A DNA stretch of 45,517 bases from Microtetraspora glauca (lineage in GTDB: Bacteria > Actinomycetota > Actinomycetes > Streptomycetales > Streptomycetaceae), in the NCBI GenBank assembly GCA_000721275.1, contig JOFO01000046.1, positions 1 to 45,517 on the forward strand, given 5' to 3'. A program made the position numbers and the translations under genes. Shown here in pieces: positions 1-6,994 of the stretch; position 1 is the first letter of the stretch; every line of letters starts with the position of its first letter. The notes beneath the pieces are model-generated. The model had not been told where the DNA came from. It did not search any database and saw nothing but the letters and a program-made list of their open reading frames with translations.

Positions 1-1
1 C

Positions 2-100
2 TACCCCGTCGAGCGCATGATGCGCGACGCCAAGATCACCCAGATCTACGAGGGCACCAACCAGGTCCAGCGCATCGTCATGGCCCGCAACCTCCCGTAA
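2..100 (+). CDS. acyl-CoA dehydrogenase, C-terminal fragment (5' end outside window)
   Basis: Only the last 32 residues and the TAA stop are present. They carry the FAD-linked acyl-CoA dehydrogenase C-terminal signature, [17 protein letters not shown]. In this family the Glu of the YEGTNQ segment is commonly the catalytic base that removes the alpha proton of the acyl-CoA. The enzyme would pass electrons to ETF. That fits the etfB gene starting 28 bases downstream on the same strand, so these three genes probably form one operon. Chain-length specificity cannot be judged from the fragment. Confidence 0.9.
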   Translation, partial: YPVERMMRDAKITQIYEGTNQVQRIVMARNLP

Positions 101-128
101 CCATCCGCTCGTTGAAAGGAGCCAGGCC

Positions 129-917
129 GTGACCCTGAGGATCGCTGTCTGTGTGAAGTACGTTCCCGACGCCACCGGCGACCGCGGTTTCGCGGACGAC
201 CTGACCGTCGACCGCGACGAGGTCGACGGCCTCCTCTCGGAGCTGGACGAGTACGCGGTCGAGCAGGCCCTGCGGATCTCCGAGGAGGCCGACGACGCCG
301 AGGTGACCGTGGTGACGGTCGGCCCGGACGACGCCAAGGACGCCCTGCGCAAGGCGCTGTCGATGGGCGCCGACAAGGCCGTCCACGTCAACGACGAGGC
401 CATCCACGGCTCCGACGTGATCGCCACCTCCGCGATCCTCGCGAAGGCCCTGGAGAAGACCGGTTTCGACCTGGTCGTCTGCGGCATGGCCTCGACCGAC
501 GGCACCATGGGCGTGCTGCCGGCGCTGCTCGCCGAGCGGCTGGGCCTGCCCCAGGCGACGCTGCTCTCCGAGGTCTCGGTGGACGGCGCCGTGGTGAAGG
601 GCCGCCGGGACGGCGACGCCGCCACCGAGCTGGTCGAGGCCCCGCTGCCGGCCGTCGTGTCGGTCACCGACCAGTCGGGCGAGGCCCGTTACCCCTCCTT
701 CAAGGGGATCATGGCCGCCAAGAAGAAGCCGGTCGAGGAGCTGGAGCTCGACGATCTGGAGATCGACGAGGACGAGGTCGGTCTGGCCGGCTCCTGGACG
801 CTGGTCGAGTCGGCGGACGCCCGCCCGGCCCGCACCCAGGGCACGATCGTCACGAACGAGGACGGTGACGGCGGCAAGCAGCTGGCCGCGTTCCTCGCCG
901 CCCAGAAGTTCATCTGA
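129..917 (+). CDS. etfB: electron transfer flavoprotein, beta subunit
   Basis: This 262-residue protein matches the ETF beta family in length and in its N-terminus (RIAVCVKYVPDA). It also has the family ADKAVHV and CGMASTDG segments. With EtfA it forms the soluble FAD/AMP-binding heterodimer that accepts electrons from acyl-CoA dehydrogenases and passes them to ETF-quinone oxidoreductase. The GTG start at 129 is chosen because AAAGGAG lies just upstream. An acyl-CoA dehydrogenase ends 28 bases before it and etfA starts 33 bases after it, consistent with one transcript. Confidence 0.95.
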   Translation: MTLRIAVCVKYVPDATGDRGFADDLTVDRDEVDGLLSELDEYAVEQALRISEEADDAEVTVVTVGPDDAKDALRKALSMGADKAVHVNDEAIHGSDVIATSAILAKALEKTGFDLVVCGMASTDGTMGVLPALLAERLGLPQATLLSEVSVDGAVVKGRRDGDAATELVEAPLPAVVSVTDQSGEARYPSFKGIMAAKKKPVEELELDDLEIDEDEVGLAGSWTLVESADARPARTQGTIVTNEDGDGGKQLAAFLAAQKFI

Positions 918-950
918 TCGCCCGTCACCCCACCTCAGGAGCAAGGAAAC

Positions 951-1907
951 ATGGCTGAGATCCTGGTTCTCGTGGACCACGCCGACGGTGCGGTCCGCAA
1001 GCCGGCCCTCGAACTGCTCACCCTCGCCCGCCGCCTGGGCGAGCCGTCCGCGGTCGTCCTCGGCGCCGGCGAGGGCGCCGCCTCCGTGGCCGCCACCGCC
1101 GCCGAGTACGGCGCCGCCACGGTCTACGTGGCGGACGGCGCCGAGTTCGCCGACCAGCTGGTCGTCCCCAAGGTCGACGCGCTGGCCCAGATCGCCCGGG
1201 AGAAGGAGGTGGCCGCCGTCCTGGTGACCTCCTCCGGCGAGGGCAAGGAGGTCGCGGCCCGCGTCGCGCTCCGCCTCGGCTCCGGCCTGATCACCGACGC
1301 CGTGGAGCTGGAGGCCGGCCCGGAGGGCCCGGTCGCCACGCAGTCGGTCTTCGCCGCCTCGTACACGGTCAAGTCCCGTGTCTCGCACGGCGTTCCGGTC
1401 ATCACCGTCAAGCCGAACTCCGCCGCCCCGGAGGCCGCCCCGGCCGCCGGCACGGTCGAGAACGTCACCGTCGCCTTCACCGGCAACGCGGCCACGGTCG
1501 TCTCCCGCACCGCCCGTGTCTCCACCGGCCGCCCGGAGCTGACCGAGTCCGCCATCGTGGTCTCCGGCGGTCGCGGGGTCGGCGCCGCCGAGGGCTTCGA
1601 GGTCGTCGAGAAGCTGGCCGACTCGCTCGGCGCGGCCGTCGGCGCCTCCCGCGCCGCCGTGGACGCCGGCTGGTACCCGCACTCCAACCAGGTCGGCCAG
1701 ACCGGCAAGCAGGTCTCGCCGCAGCTGTACGTCGCGGCCGGCATCTCCGGCGCGATCCAGCACCGGGCCGGCATGCAGACGTCGAAGACGATCGTCGCGG
1801 TCAACAAGGACCCGGAGGCCCCGATCTTCGACCTGGTCGACTACGGCGTGGTCGGCGACCTCTTCGAGGTGCTGCCGCAGCTGACCGAGGAGATCGGCGC
1901 GCGCTGA
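951..1907 (+). CDS. etfA: electron transfer flavoprotein, alpha subunit
   Basis: This 318-residue ETF alpha subunit has an N-terminal Rossmann-like domain and a well-conserved C-terminal FAD domain. The visible FAD signatures are SRAAVDAGW, QVGQTGK, SGAIQH and VNKDPEAPIF. It holds the redox-active FAD of the EtfAB heterodimer. AGGAGCAAGGAAAC precedes the ATG at 951. The gene is the last in its operon: a strong hairpin lies 18 bases after the stop. Nothing looks truncated or unusual. Confidence 0.95.
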   Translation: MAEILVLVDHADGAVRKPALELLTLARRLGEPSAVVLGAGEGAASVAATAAEYGAATVYVADGAEFADQLVVPKVDALAQIAREKEVAAVLVTSSGEGKEVAARVALRLGSGLITDAVELEAGPEGPVATQSVFAASYTVKSRVSHGVPVITVKPNSAAPEAAPAAGTVENVTVAFTGNAATVVSRTARVSTGRPELTESAIVVSGGRGVGAAEGFEVVEKLADSLGAAVGASRAAVDAGWYPHSNQVGQTGKQVSPQLYVAAGISGAIQHRAGMQTSKTIVAVNKDPEAPIFDLVDYGVVGDLFEVLPQLTEEIGAR

Positions 1908-1924
1908 CGCCGTCGGTCACGACG

Positions 1925-1953
1925 AAGGGGGTGGCACTCTGTGCCACCCCCTT
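1925..1953 (+). terminator. hairpin terminator after etfA
   Basis: Perfect 13-bp arms (AAGGGGGTGGCAC and its complement) flank a 3-base TCT loop and are followed by TTTCC. The position between the convergent etfA and DUF35 genes suggests termination from both sides. The loop and inner stem also spell GGCACTCTGTGCC, the same 13-mer class as the putative TetR operator nearby. Confidence 0.8.
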
Positions 1954-1971
1954 TCCGGCTGCCCGGAAGGC

Positions 1972-2355
1972 TCAGATCCAGCCGTCCAGCGGGACCTCCT
2001 CGCAGAGCCGGACGACCGGCCGGCGCCCGGTGTCCGCGGCGCTCGCGAGCTTGACCCGGACGCCCGGGCGCACCGCGTGCGGGGGCCCGTCGACCCGGCA
2101 GCGGACCACGAAGCCCTCGGCCATGTGGACCGGCCAGAGGTCGGCCTCGGCGGCGGTGTGCGCCCTGCGGACGGTGATCACGCCCTCCCCCTCGCTGAGT
2201 TGGGGCGAGAGGTCGGTCGACCCGCAGGTCGGGCAGAGCAGGCGCTGGAAGGTGGTGGTGCGGCACCAGGCGCAGCGCTGGAAGTAGAGATCGGTGCCGG
2301 CGGCCGATTCCTCGGTCCGGGCGGCGCCGGGGGTCCTCAGTCCCGTGTGGAACAC
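1972..2355 (-). CDS. DUF35 zinc-ribbon / OB-fold acyl-CoA-associated protein
   Basis: A 127-residue protein with an N-terminal rubredoxin-like zinc ribbon (CAWC, then CPTC about 15 residues later) and a C-terminal OB-fold-like half. This is the DUF35 (OB_aCoA_assoc) layout. Family members usually accompany thiolases or polyketide/acyl-CoA enzymes and are thought to bind acyl-CoA. Here no thiolase is adjacent, so it is an orphan. I chose the GTG at 2355 because GAGGAG lies 8 bases upstream; a longer frame to 2412 exists without such a site. A TGGCACTCAGTGCCA palindrome at 2407-2421 suggests control by the TetR protein encoded next to it. Confidence 0.75.
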   Translation of the reverse strand: MFHTGLRTPGAARTEESAAGTDLYFQRCAWCRTTTFQRLLCPTCGSTDLSPQLSEGEGVITVRRAHTAAEADLWPVHMAEGFVVRCRVDGPPHAVRPGVRVKLASAADTGRRPVVRLCEEVPLDGWI

Positions 2356-2406
2356 GATGCCTTCTCCTCGCACTCGGCGGCTCGACCGTGCATGGAGCCC
2401 AAGATA

Positions 2407-2421
2407 TGGCACTCAGTGCCA
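2407..2421. promoter_or_regulatory. putative TetR operator upstream of the DUF35 gene
   Basis: The sequence TGGCACTCAGTGCCA has perfect 7-bp arms around one central base. Its 13-base core GGCACTCAGTGCC differs by one central base from the core upstream of the adjacent TetR gene (3231-3243). It lies about 52 bases upstream of the DUF35 start codon, a position suited to repression. Confidence 0.6.
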
Positions 2422-2468
2422 GCAAAGAAAGACCTCAGTTCCCTCAATCTGAGATACTGCGGCCCCTC

Positions 2469-3197
2469 TCAGTTCTCGCCGAGGCTCGACTCCACCTCGC
2501 GCACCACGCGCCACATCGGGGTGGACCGCTTGGTGATGACGACCACCACGTCCTCGTCGCCGCCGGCCGGGGTCTCGCCCGGGGCGCCGCCGGGCGCGTC
2601 CGGGCTCCAGGTGGCGCGGACGAACTCCAGGGCCCGGTCCACCTCTTCGAGGGGGTCGCCCTCGCCGCCCGAGCGCAGCCAGTGCCGCAGGGCGTGGTTG
2701 TGGGCGGCGACGACGGCCGCGGCGGCCACGTTGGCCCGCAGGGTGCCGTCCCTGCGGTCGGCCCAGCGGGTCCTCAGGTAGTCGCCGAGGGTCTTCTCGT
2801 ACCGCCAGACGACCGAGAGTTCGTACGCGCGCAGCCCGGCGACCTCCCGGGTCAGCCGGTAGCGCTGGACGGAGAAGGTGGGGTTCTCGGCGTACATCCG
2901 CATGACCAGGCGGGCGGCGTCGCAGACCCGGACGACGGGGTCGTCGGTGTCGGCGCTGGCGGCGAGGAAGCGGGTCATGTCGTCGAGGCACTGCTCGTGG
3001 TCGGGGAAGACCACGTCCTCCTTCGACGGGAAGTAGCGGAAGAAGGAGCGCCGTCCGACGCCGGCGAGGGTGACGATGTCGTCGACGGTGGTCTGCTCGT
3101 AGCCCCGCTCCAGGAAGAGCTGGAAGGCCGCGGCGATGAGGGAGTCCCGCATCGCGGGCTTCGGGGTGGTCCGGGGGTTCGTCGCCGCTGCTGCCAT
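2469..3197 (-). CDS. TetR/AcrR family transcriptional regulator
   Basis: A 242-residue repressor with a classic N-terminal TetR helix-turn-helix. Residues 18-65 include LIAAAFQLFLERGYEQTTVD, followed by DIVTLAGVGRRSFFRYFPSK. The rest is the variable ligand and dimer domain. It sits between an SDR gene upstream and a DUF35 gene downstream on the same strand. A 34-bp perfect palindrome lies 35 bases before its start, and a related site precedes the DUF35 gene. Autoregulation and local control of fatty-acid or acyl-CoA genes are therefore plausible. The ligand is unknown. Confidence 0.85.
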   Translation of the reverse strand: MAAAATNPRTTPKPAMRDSLIAAAFQLFLERGYEQTTVDDIVTLAGVGRRSFFRYFPSKEDVVFPDHEQCLDDMTRFLAASADTDDPVVRVCDAARLVMRMYAENPTFSVQRYRLTREVAGLRAYELSVVWRYEKTLGDYLRTRWADRRDGTLRANVAAAAVVAAHNHALRHWLRSGGEGDPLEEVDRALEFVRATWSPDAPGGAPGETPAGGDEDVVVVITKRSTPMWRVVREVESSLGEN

Positions 3198-3231
3198 GGC
3201 ACGAACCTAACATCGCGGCCGCCTCCGTGCG

Positions 3232-3265
3232 GCACTCGGTGCCGGAATATTCCGGCACCGAGTGC
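3232..3265. promoter_or_regulatory. 34-bp perfect palindrome, putative TetR operator
   Basis: A perfect inverted repeat runs from GCACTCGGTGCCGG through a central AATATT to its complement. It contains two opposed copies of the GGCACTCGGTGCC core, one complete (3231-3243) and one 12/13 (3255-3266 side). It lies in the 93-base gap upstream of the TetR gene and downstream of the SDR gene, and probably overlaps the TetR promoter. Confidence 0.7.
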
Positions 3266-3290
3266 TCTGGCCCCTTCGGCAGGGGGTGCG

Positions 3291-4052
3291 TCAGCGGGCG
3301 GACATCCGCAGCGCGCCGTCCATCCGGATCGTCTCGCCGTTGAGGTAGTCGTGCTCGGCGATCATGGTGATCAGGCGGGCGTACTCCTCCGGCTGGGCGA
3401 GGCGCTGCGGGAAGGTGACGCTCGCCGCCAGTCCGGCCCGGATCTCCTCGCTGAAGCCCGCCATCATCGGGGTGTCCACGATGCCGGGGGCGACCGTGAC
3501 GACCCGGATGCCGAACTGGGCGAGGTCGCGGGCGGCCGTGATGGTCATGCCGGCGACGCCCGCCTTGGACGCGGCGTACGCGATCTGGCCGACCTGGCCC
3601 TCGAAGGCGGCGATCGAGGCGGTGTTGACGACGAGGCCGCGCTGGCCGTGCGCGTCGGGCTCGTGCCGGGCGATGGACTCGGCGGCGAGCCGCATCACGT
3701 TGAAGGTGCCGACCAGGTTGACGTTCACGACGGTACGGAACAGGTCGAGGTCGTGCGGGCCCTTGCGGCCCAGCACACGGGCCGAGGGGGCGATGCCGGC
3801 GCAGTTGACCGCGAGCCGCAGTTCGGCGCCGTCGGCGTCGATCTCCGCGAGCGCGGCGCGGACCTGCTCCTCGTCGGTCACGTCGGCGGCGAGCAGCCGG
3901 ACGCCCTCCGGCAGGGCGCCGGCGGCGGCGACGGCCTTCTCCAGGTCGAGCCCGTAGACCGTGGCGCCGCGCGCGGCGAGCGCGGCGGCGGTGGCGGCGC
4001 CGAGCCCGGAGGCGGCACCGGTGACGAGAGCGGCGGAGCCGGCGATGTCCAT
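3291..4052 (-). CDS. short-chain dehydrogenase/reductase, 3-hydroxyacyl-CoA dehydrogenase type
   Basis: A 253-residue classical SDR. The NAD(P)-binding glycine motif TGAASGLG is at residues 11-18, NCAG at 83-86, and the catalytic Ser146, Tyr159 and Lys163 are present (YAASK). Length and the DVTDEEQV and IRMDGALRM segments resemble type II 3-hydroxyacyl-CoA dehydrogenases (HSD10-like). That function fits the acyl-CoA dehydrogenase, ETF and TetR neighbours, but the substrate is inferred. The ATG at 4052 is preceded by GAGGAG 6 bases away; the frame extends upstream without an equivalent site. A weak CCCCT/AGGGG hairpin follows the stop at about 3273-3287. Confidence 0.85.
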   Translation of the reverse strand: MDIAGSAALVTGAASGLGAATAAALAARGATVYGLDLEKAVAAAGALPEGVRLLAADVTDEEQVRAALAEIDADGAELRLAVNCAGIAPSARVLGRKGPHDLDLFRTVVNVNLVGTFNVMRLAAESIARHEPDAHGQRGLVVNTASIAAFEGQVGQIAYAASKAGVAGMTITAARDLAQFGIRVVTVAPGIVDTPMMAGFSEEIRAGLAASVTFPQRLAQPEEYARLITMIAEHDYLNGETIRMDGALRMSAR

Positions 4053-4202
4053 GGAACTCCTCGTTCGTGTCGTGCGGGTGACCCTGCCGGCGGGTTGGCC
4101 GCCGGACCGGGGGCGCGTCCCCGCGGGGGACCGCGCGGTCTGCGCGATCTGCGCCGCCACCATAGAACCCCGTGCGCGGAGCGGACGGGACGGGGGTCAT
4201 CC

Positions 4203-4230
4203 GATCGGTGGACCCGGGGGTCCACCGATC
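4203..4230. promoter_or_regulatory. 28-bp inverted repeat between divergent genes
   Basis: Perfect 12-bp arms GATCGGTGGACC and GGTCCACCGATC flank a CGGG spacer. The element lies in the 283-base gap between the divergent SDR gene and the HbpS-like gene, about 105 bases before the latter's start. An operator is the simplest reading. A transcript hairpin is also possible. Nothing else gene-like was seen in this gap. Confidence 0.6.
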
Positions 4231-4335
4231 CGGGCGCGGCCCGCAGCCGGTGCGCCGACGGGCGGGGGCGGGATCGGCACCCAGGATGAAGCGTCAGTCG
4301 ATCTTCGTCCCCGACCCCCCTGGAGCGGAAGCCCT

Positions 4336-4890
4336 GTGAAGCACGTGAAGAAGTCCCACCGGACCCGTCTGATGACCGGGGGCGCGATCGTCGCCGTCGG
4401 CCTGGCGGGCGTCGGCGCCTACTCCGCGAGCGCCGGCGGCGAGGCCGCCGCCCCCGCGGCCGTCACCGAGGCCGCGAGCGCGCGCACGACGACCGCGCAG
4501 CACCTGACGGTCGCGGCGGCGACGGAGGCGGCCCGGGCGGCGCTGGCGGCGGCCGAGGCGGAGAACCAGCGGGTGACGGTCGCCGTCGTGGACCGGAACG
4601 GCACCACCCTCGTCACCCTGCGCGGCGACGGCGCGGGCCCGCAGTCCGCCGTGTCGGCGGAGCGGAAGGCGTACACGGCGGTGTCCTGGAACGCCCCGAC
4701 CTCGGTCCTCGCCGGCCGCCTGGCCCAGGCGCCGCGGCTGAAGGACATCCCCGGCACCCTCTTCCTCGGCGGCGGCACCCCGGTCACCGCGCAGGGCGCC
4801 CCGATCGCGGGCATCGGCGTGGCGGGCGCCCCCTCGGGCGACCTGGACGAGAAGTACGCCCGCGCGGGCGCGGCGGCCCTGGCGCGCTAG
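4336..4890 (+). CDS. secreted GlcG/HbpS-like heme-binding family protein
   Basis: A 184-residue protein with a Sec-type signal: basic MKHVKKSHRTR, then a hydrophobic run GGAIVAVGLAGVGAY and an ASA-like cleavage region. A GlcG/HbpS fold follows, with LTVAAATEAARAALAAAEAE, VTVAVVDRNG and the C-terminal GIGVAGAPSGDLDE. HbpS of Streptomyces reticuli is an extracellular heme-binding sensor partner of SenS-SenR. No two-component genes are adjacent here, so only the family is claimed. GTG at 4336 is preceded by GGAGCGGAAG; an in-frame GTG at 4345 is a weaker alternative. Confidence 0.75.
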   Translation: MKHVKKSHRTRLMTGGAIVAVGLAGVGAYSASAGGEAAAPAAVTEAASARTTTAQHLTVAAATEAARAALAAAEAENQRVTVAVVDRNGTTLVTLRGDGAGPQSAVSAERKAYTAVSWNAPTSVLAGRLAQAPRLKDIPGTLFLGGGTPVTAQGAPIAGIGVAGAPSGDLDEKYARAGAAALAR

Positions 4891-4910
4891 CCCCGCCCGG
4901 CACGGCCCCG

Positions 4911-4935
4911 CCCCCGGCCCCGGCCCCGGCCCCGG
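4911..4935. repeat. short GGCCCC tandem repeat
   Basis: Three exact GGCCCC hexamers plus flanking C and GG form a 25-base low-complexity tract in the gap between two convergent genes. It is directly followed by a long hairpin. It could vary in length between strains. Confidence 0.7.
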
Positions 4936-4946
4936 AAAATGCCGGA

Positions 4947-4987
4947 CCCCGGTGCGCCTGAAACGGGGGAACACAGGCGTACCGGGG
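4947..4987. terminator. bidirectional hairpin terminator
   Basis: Arms CCCCGGTGCGCCTG and CAGGCGTACCGGGG form a 14-bp stem with one G-T type mismatch around a 13-base loop. It lies between the convergent HbpS-like gene and acyl-CoA dehydrogenase gene, so it can serve both. Confidence 0.7.
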
Positions 4988-5060
4988 TGGCGGATCCGAG
5001 CATACGCCCGAATTGGTTCAACACGAAATCAACGCCGGAGGGGCACACGGATCCGGACGG

Positions 5061-6212
5061 CTACTTCTCCGCGCGCGCCAGTCCCCGGCTGATGACCAGT
5101 CGCTGGATCTGGTTCGTCCCCTCGAAGATCTGCATGATCTTGGCCTCGCGCATGTAGCGCTCGACCGGGAAGTCGCGGGTGTAGCCGTAGCCGCCGAGGA
5201 CCTGGACCGCGTCCGTGGTCACCTTCATCGCCGTGTCCGTGGCGATCAGCTTGGCCGCGCTGGCCTGGCGGCTGAAGGGGCGGCCGAGGTCGCGGCGGCG
5301 GGCCGCGTCGAGGTAGGTGGCGCGGGCGGCGTCGACGGCGGCGGCCATGTCGGCGAGGAGGAAGCCGAGGCCCTGGTGGTCGACGATGCGGCGGCCGAAG
5401 GTGGTGCGCTCGTTGGCGTAGTCGACGGCCGCGTTCAGGGCGGCCTGGGCGAGGCCGGTGGCGCAGGCGGCGATGCCGAGGCGGCCGTTGTCGAGGGCGC
5501 TGAAGGCGATCGGGAGGCCCTGGCCCTCGGCGCCGATGAGCCGGTCCCCGTCGATGAGGGCGCCGTCCCAGTAGGCGGAGGTGGTGGGGACCGCCTGGAG
5601 GCCCATCTTGCGCTCGGGGGCCCCGAAGGACAGGCCCTCGGTCTCACCGGGGGCGAGGAAGCAGGAGACGCCGTGGCCGCCGAGCGCGGTGCGGGCGAAG
5701 AGGGCGTAGAAGCCGGCCCTGCCGCCGTGGGTGATCCACGCCTTGGTGCCGGTGATCCGGTACCGGCCGTCCTCCTGGCGCTCCGCCTTGCAGGCGAGGG
5801 CGGCGGCGTCCGAGCCGGCCTGCGGCTCGGAGAGGCTGTAGCCGCCGACGAGCCGGCCCTCCAGCATCGACGGGAGCCAGCGCTCCTTCTGGGCGTCGGT
5901 GCCGAAGGCGTACAGCGGGTGGCAGGCGAGGGTGTGGACGCTGGTCGCGACGGCGACGGCCGCCCAGCGGGCCGCCAGCTCCTCCAGGACCTGGAGGTAG
6001 ACCTCGTACGGCTGGCCGCCGCCGCCGTACTCCTCGGGATAGGCGAGGCCGAGCAGCCCGGCCCGGCCGAGGGTGGCGAAGAGCCCGTCGGGATAGGTCT
6101 CGGCTGCCTCGTGTGCGTCCACCCGGGGCGCGAGCTCGCGGTCGGCGATCTCGCGGGTGAGGGCGATGAGGTCCGCCGCCTCGGGGGTGGGGAGCAGGCG
6201 GTCGACATCCAT
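5061..6212 (-). CDS. acyl-CoA dehydrogenase
   Basis: A full-length (383-residue) FAD-dependent acyl-CoA dehydrogenase. It has the N-terminal helical domain, the YSLSEPQAGSDAAA flavin and substrate signature, ITGTKAWITHGG, and the C-terminal QVLGGYGYTRDFPVERYMR and IFEGTNQIQR region with the probable catalytic Glu. It would introduce an alpha-beta double bond into an acyl-CoA and reduce ETF. The ATG at 6212 is preferred because GGAG lies 6 bases upstream; the frame can extend 7 residues. The divergent TetR gene 116 bases away, with a GGTACT/AGTACC palindrome between them, is its likely regulator. Confidence 0.93.
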   Translation of the reverse strand: MDVDRLLPTPEAADLIALTREIADRELAPRVDAHEAAETYPDGLFATLGRAGLLGLAYPEEYGGGGQPYEVYLQVLEELAARWAAVAVATSVHTLACHPLYAFGTDAQKERWLPSMLEGRLVGGYSLSEPQAGSDAAALACKAERQEDGRYRITGTKAWITHGGRAGFYALFARTALGGHGVSCFLAPGETEGLSFGAPERKMGLQAVPTTSAYWDGALIDGDRLIGAEGQGLPIAFSALDNGRLGIAACATGLAQAALNAAVDYANERTTFGRRIVDHQGLGFLLADMAAAVDAARATYLDAARRRDLGRPFSRQASAAKLIATDTAMKVTTDAVQVLGGYGYTRDFPVERYMREAKIMQIFEGTNQIQRLVISRGLARAEK

Positions 6213-6248
6213 GGCGACTCCATCGGCGCGCAAAGTGGTACTAGGACT

Positions 6249-6262
6249 GGTACTCCAGTACC
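6249..6262. promoter_or_regulatory. putative operator between acyl-CoA dehydrogenase and TetR genes
   Basis: GGTACT and AGTACC form perfect 6-bp arms around CC. A third GGTACT occurs 12 bases upstream at 6237-6242 as a direct repeat. The cluster lies in the short divergent intergenic region, where a TetR repressor would control both genes. Confidence 0.5.
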
Positions 6263-6328
6263 GCTAAAAATAGCGCATCCGTGAGTGGAAGGAACCCCTC
6301 CGGCCGGGTGGCCCGGCATACTGTTCGG

Positions 6329-6934
6329 GTGATCGAGACCTCCGCCACCGACACCCCGAAGCTCACGGGGCGCGGAGCGGCGCGCCGTTCCGCCCTCTTC
6401 GAGGACCTGGTCGCCCTGCTCGTGGGCGAGGGCTTCGCCCGGCTGACGCTGGACGACCTCGCCGCCCGGCTGCACTGCTCCAAGCGCACCCTGTACGGCC
6501 TGGCCGGCAGCAAGGAGCAGCTGGTCCGGGCCGCCGTGGTGCACTTCTTCCGGCGCGCCACCGCCCGCGTCGAGGCGGGCCTCGCCGCCGCGAGCGGGCC
6601 CGCCGAACGGCTCTCCGCCTATCTGCGGGCCGTCTCCGCCGAACTGGCCCCCGTGTCCCCGCAGTTCTTCGACGACGTGGCCGCGTTCGAACCGGCCGCG
6701 GAGGTGTACGAGCGGAACACCCGGGCCGCCGCCGGCCGGGTGCAGCAGCTCATCGAGGAGGGCGTCGCCGCCGGCGTCTTCCGGGAGGTCCACGTGGCCT
6801 TCGCCGCCGACGTCATCGCCTCCGTGATGGTCCGCATCCAGCGGCGGCAGGTGGCCGCCGCCACCGGCCTCGCGGACGCCGAGGCGTACGACCAGCTGGC
6901 CGAGCTGCTGCTCAGCGGGCTGCGCCGGGCCTGA
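6329..6934 (+). CDS. TetR/AcrR family transcriptional regulator
   Basis: A 201-residue TetR-like protein. Its helix-turn-helix spans roughly residues 25-60, including FARLTLDDLAARLHCSKRTL followed by YGLAGSK. The C-terminal ligand domain has no recognisable specificity. The GTG at 6329 keeps the HTH complete. No good ribosome-binding site precedes it, and TACTGT lies just upstream, so a leaderless or near-leaderless message is possible. An upstream in-frame extension to 6281 has no support. Divergence from the acyl-CoA dehydrogenase gene suggests it controls that gene. Confidence 0.8.
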   Translation: MIETSATDTPKLTGRGAARRSALFEDLVALLVGEGFARLTLDDLAARLHCSKRTLYGLAGSKEQLVRAAVVHFFRRATARVEAGLAAASGPAERLSAYLRAVSAELAPVSPQFFDDVAAFEPAAEVYERNTRAAAGRVQQLIEEGVAAGVFREVHVAFAADVIASVMVRIQRRQVAAATGLADAEAYDQLAELLLSGLRRA

Positions 6935-6994
6935 GCCCGCCCCGGACGCACCGCCCGACCCGCCCGATCCGCCCACTCACCGCGAGGGACGCCA

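Noticed and set aside
78..1763. Long minus-strand open frame opposite etfB/etfA
   Set aside because: Low-complexity Gly/Asp/Arg/Leu composition and no family match; it is the antisense shadow of genuine high-GC genes.
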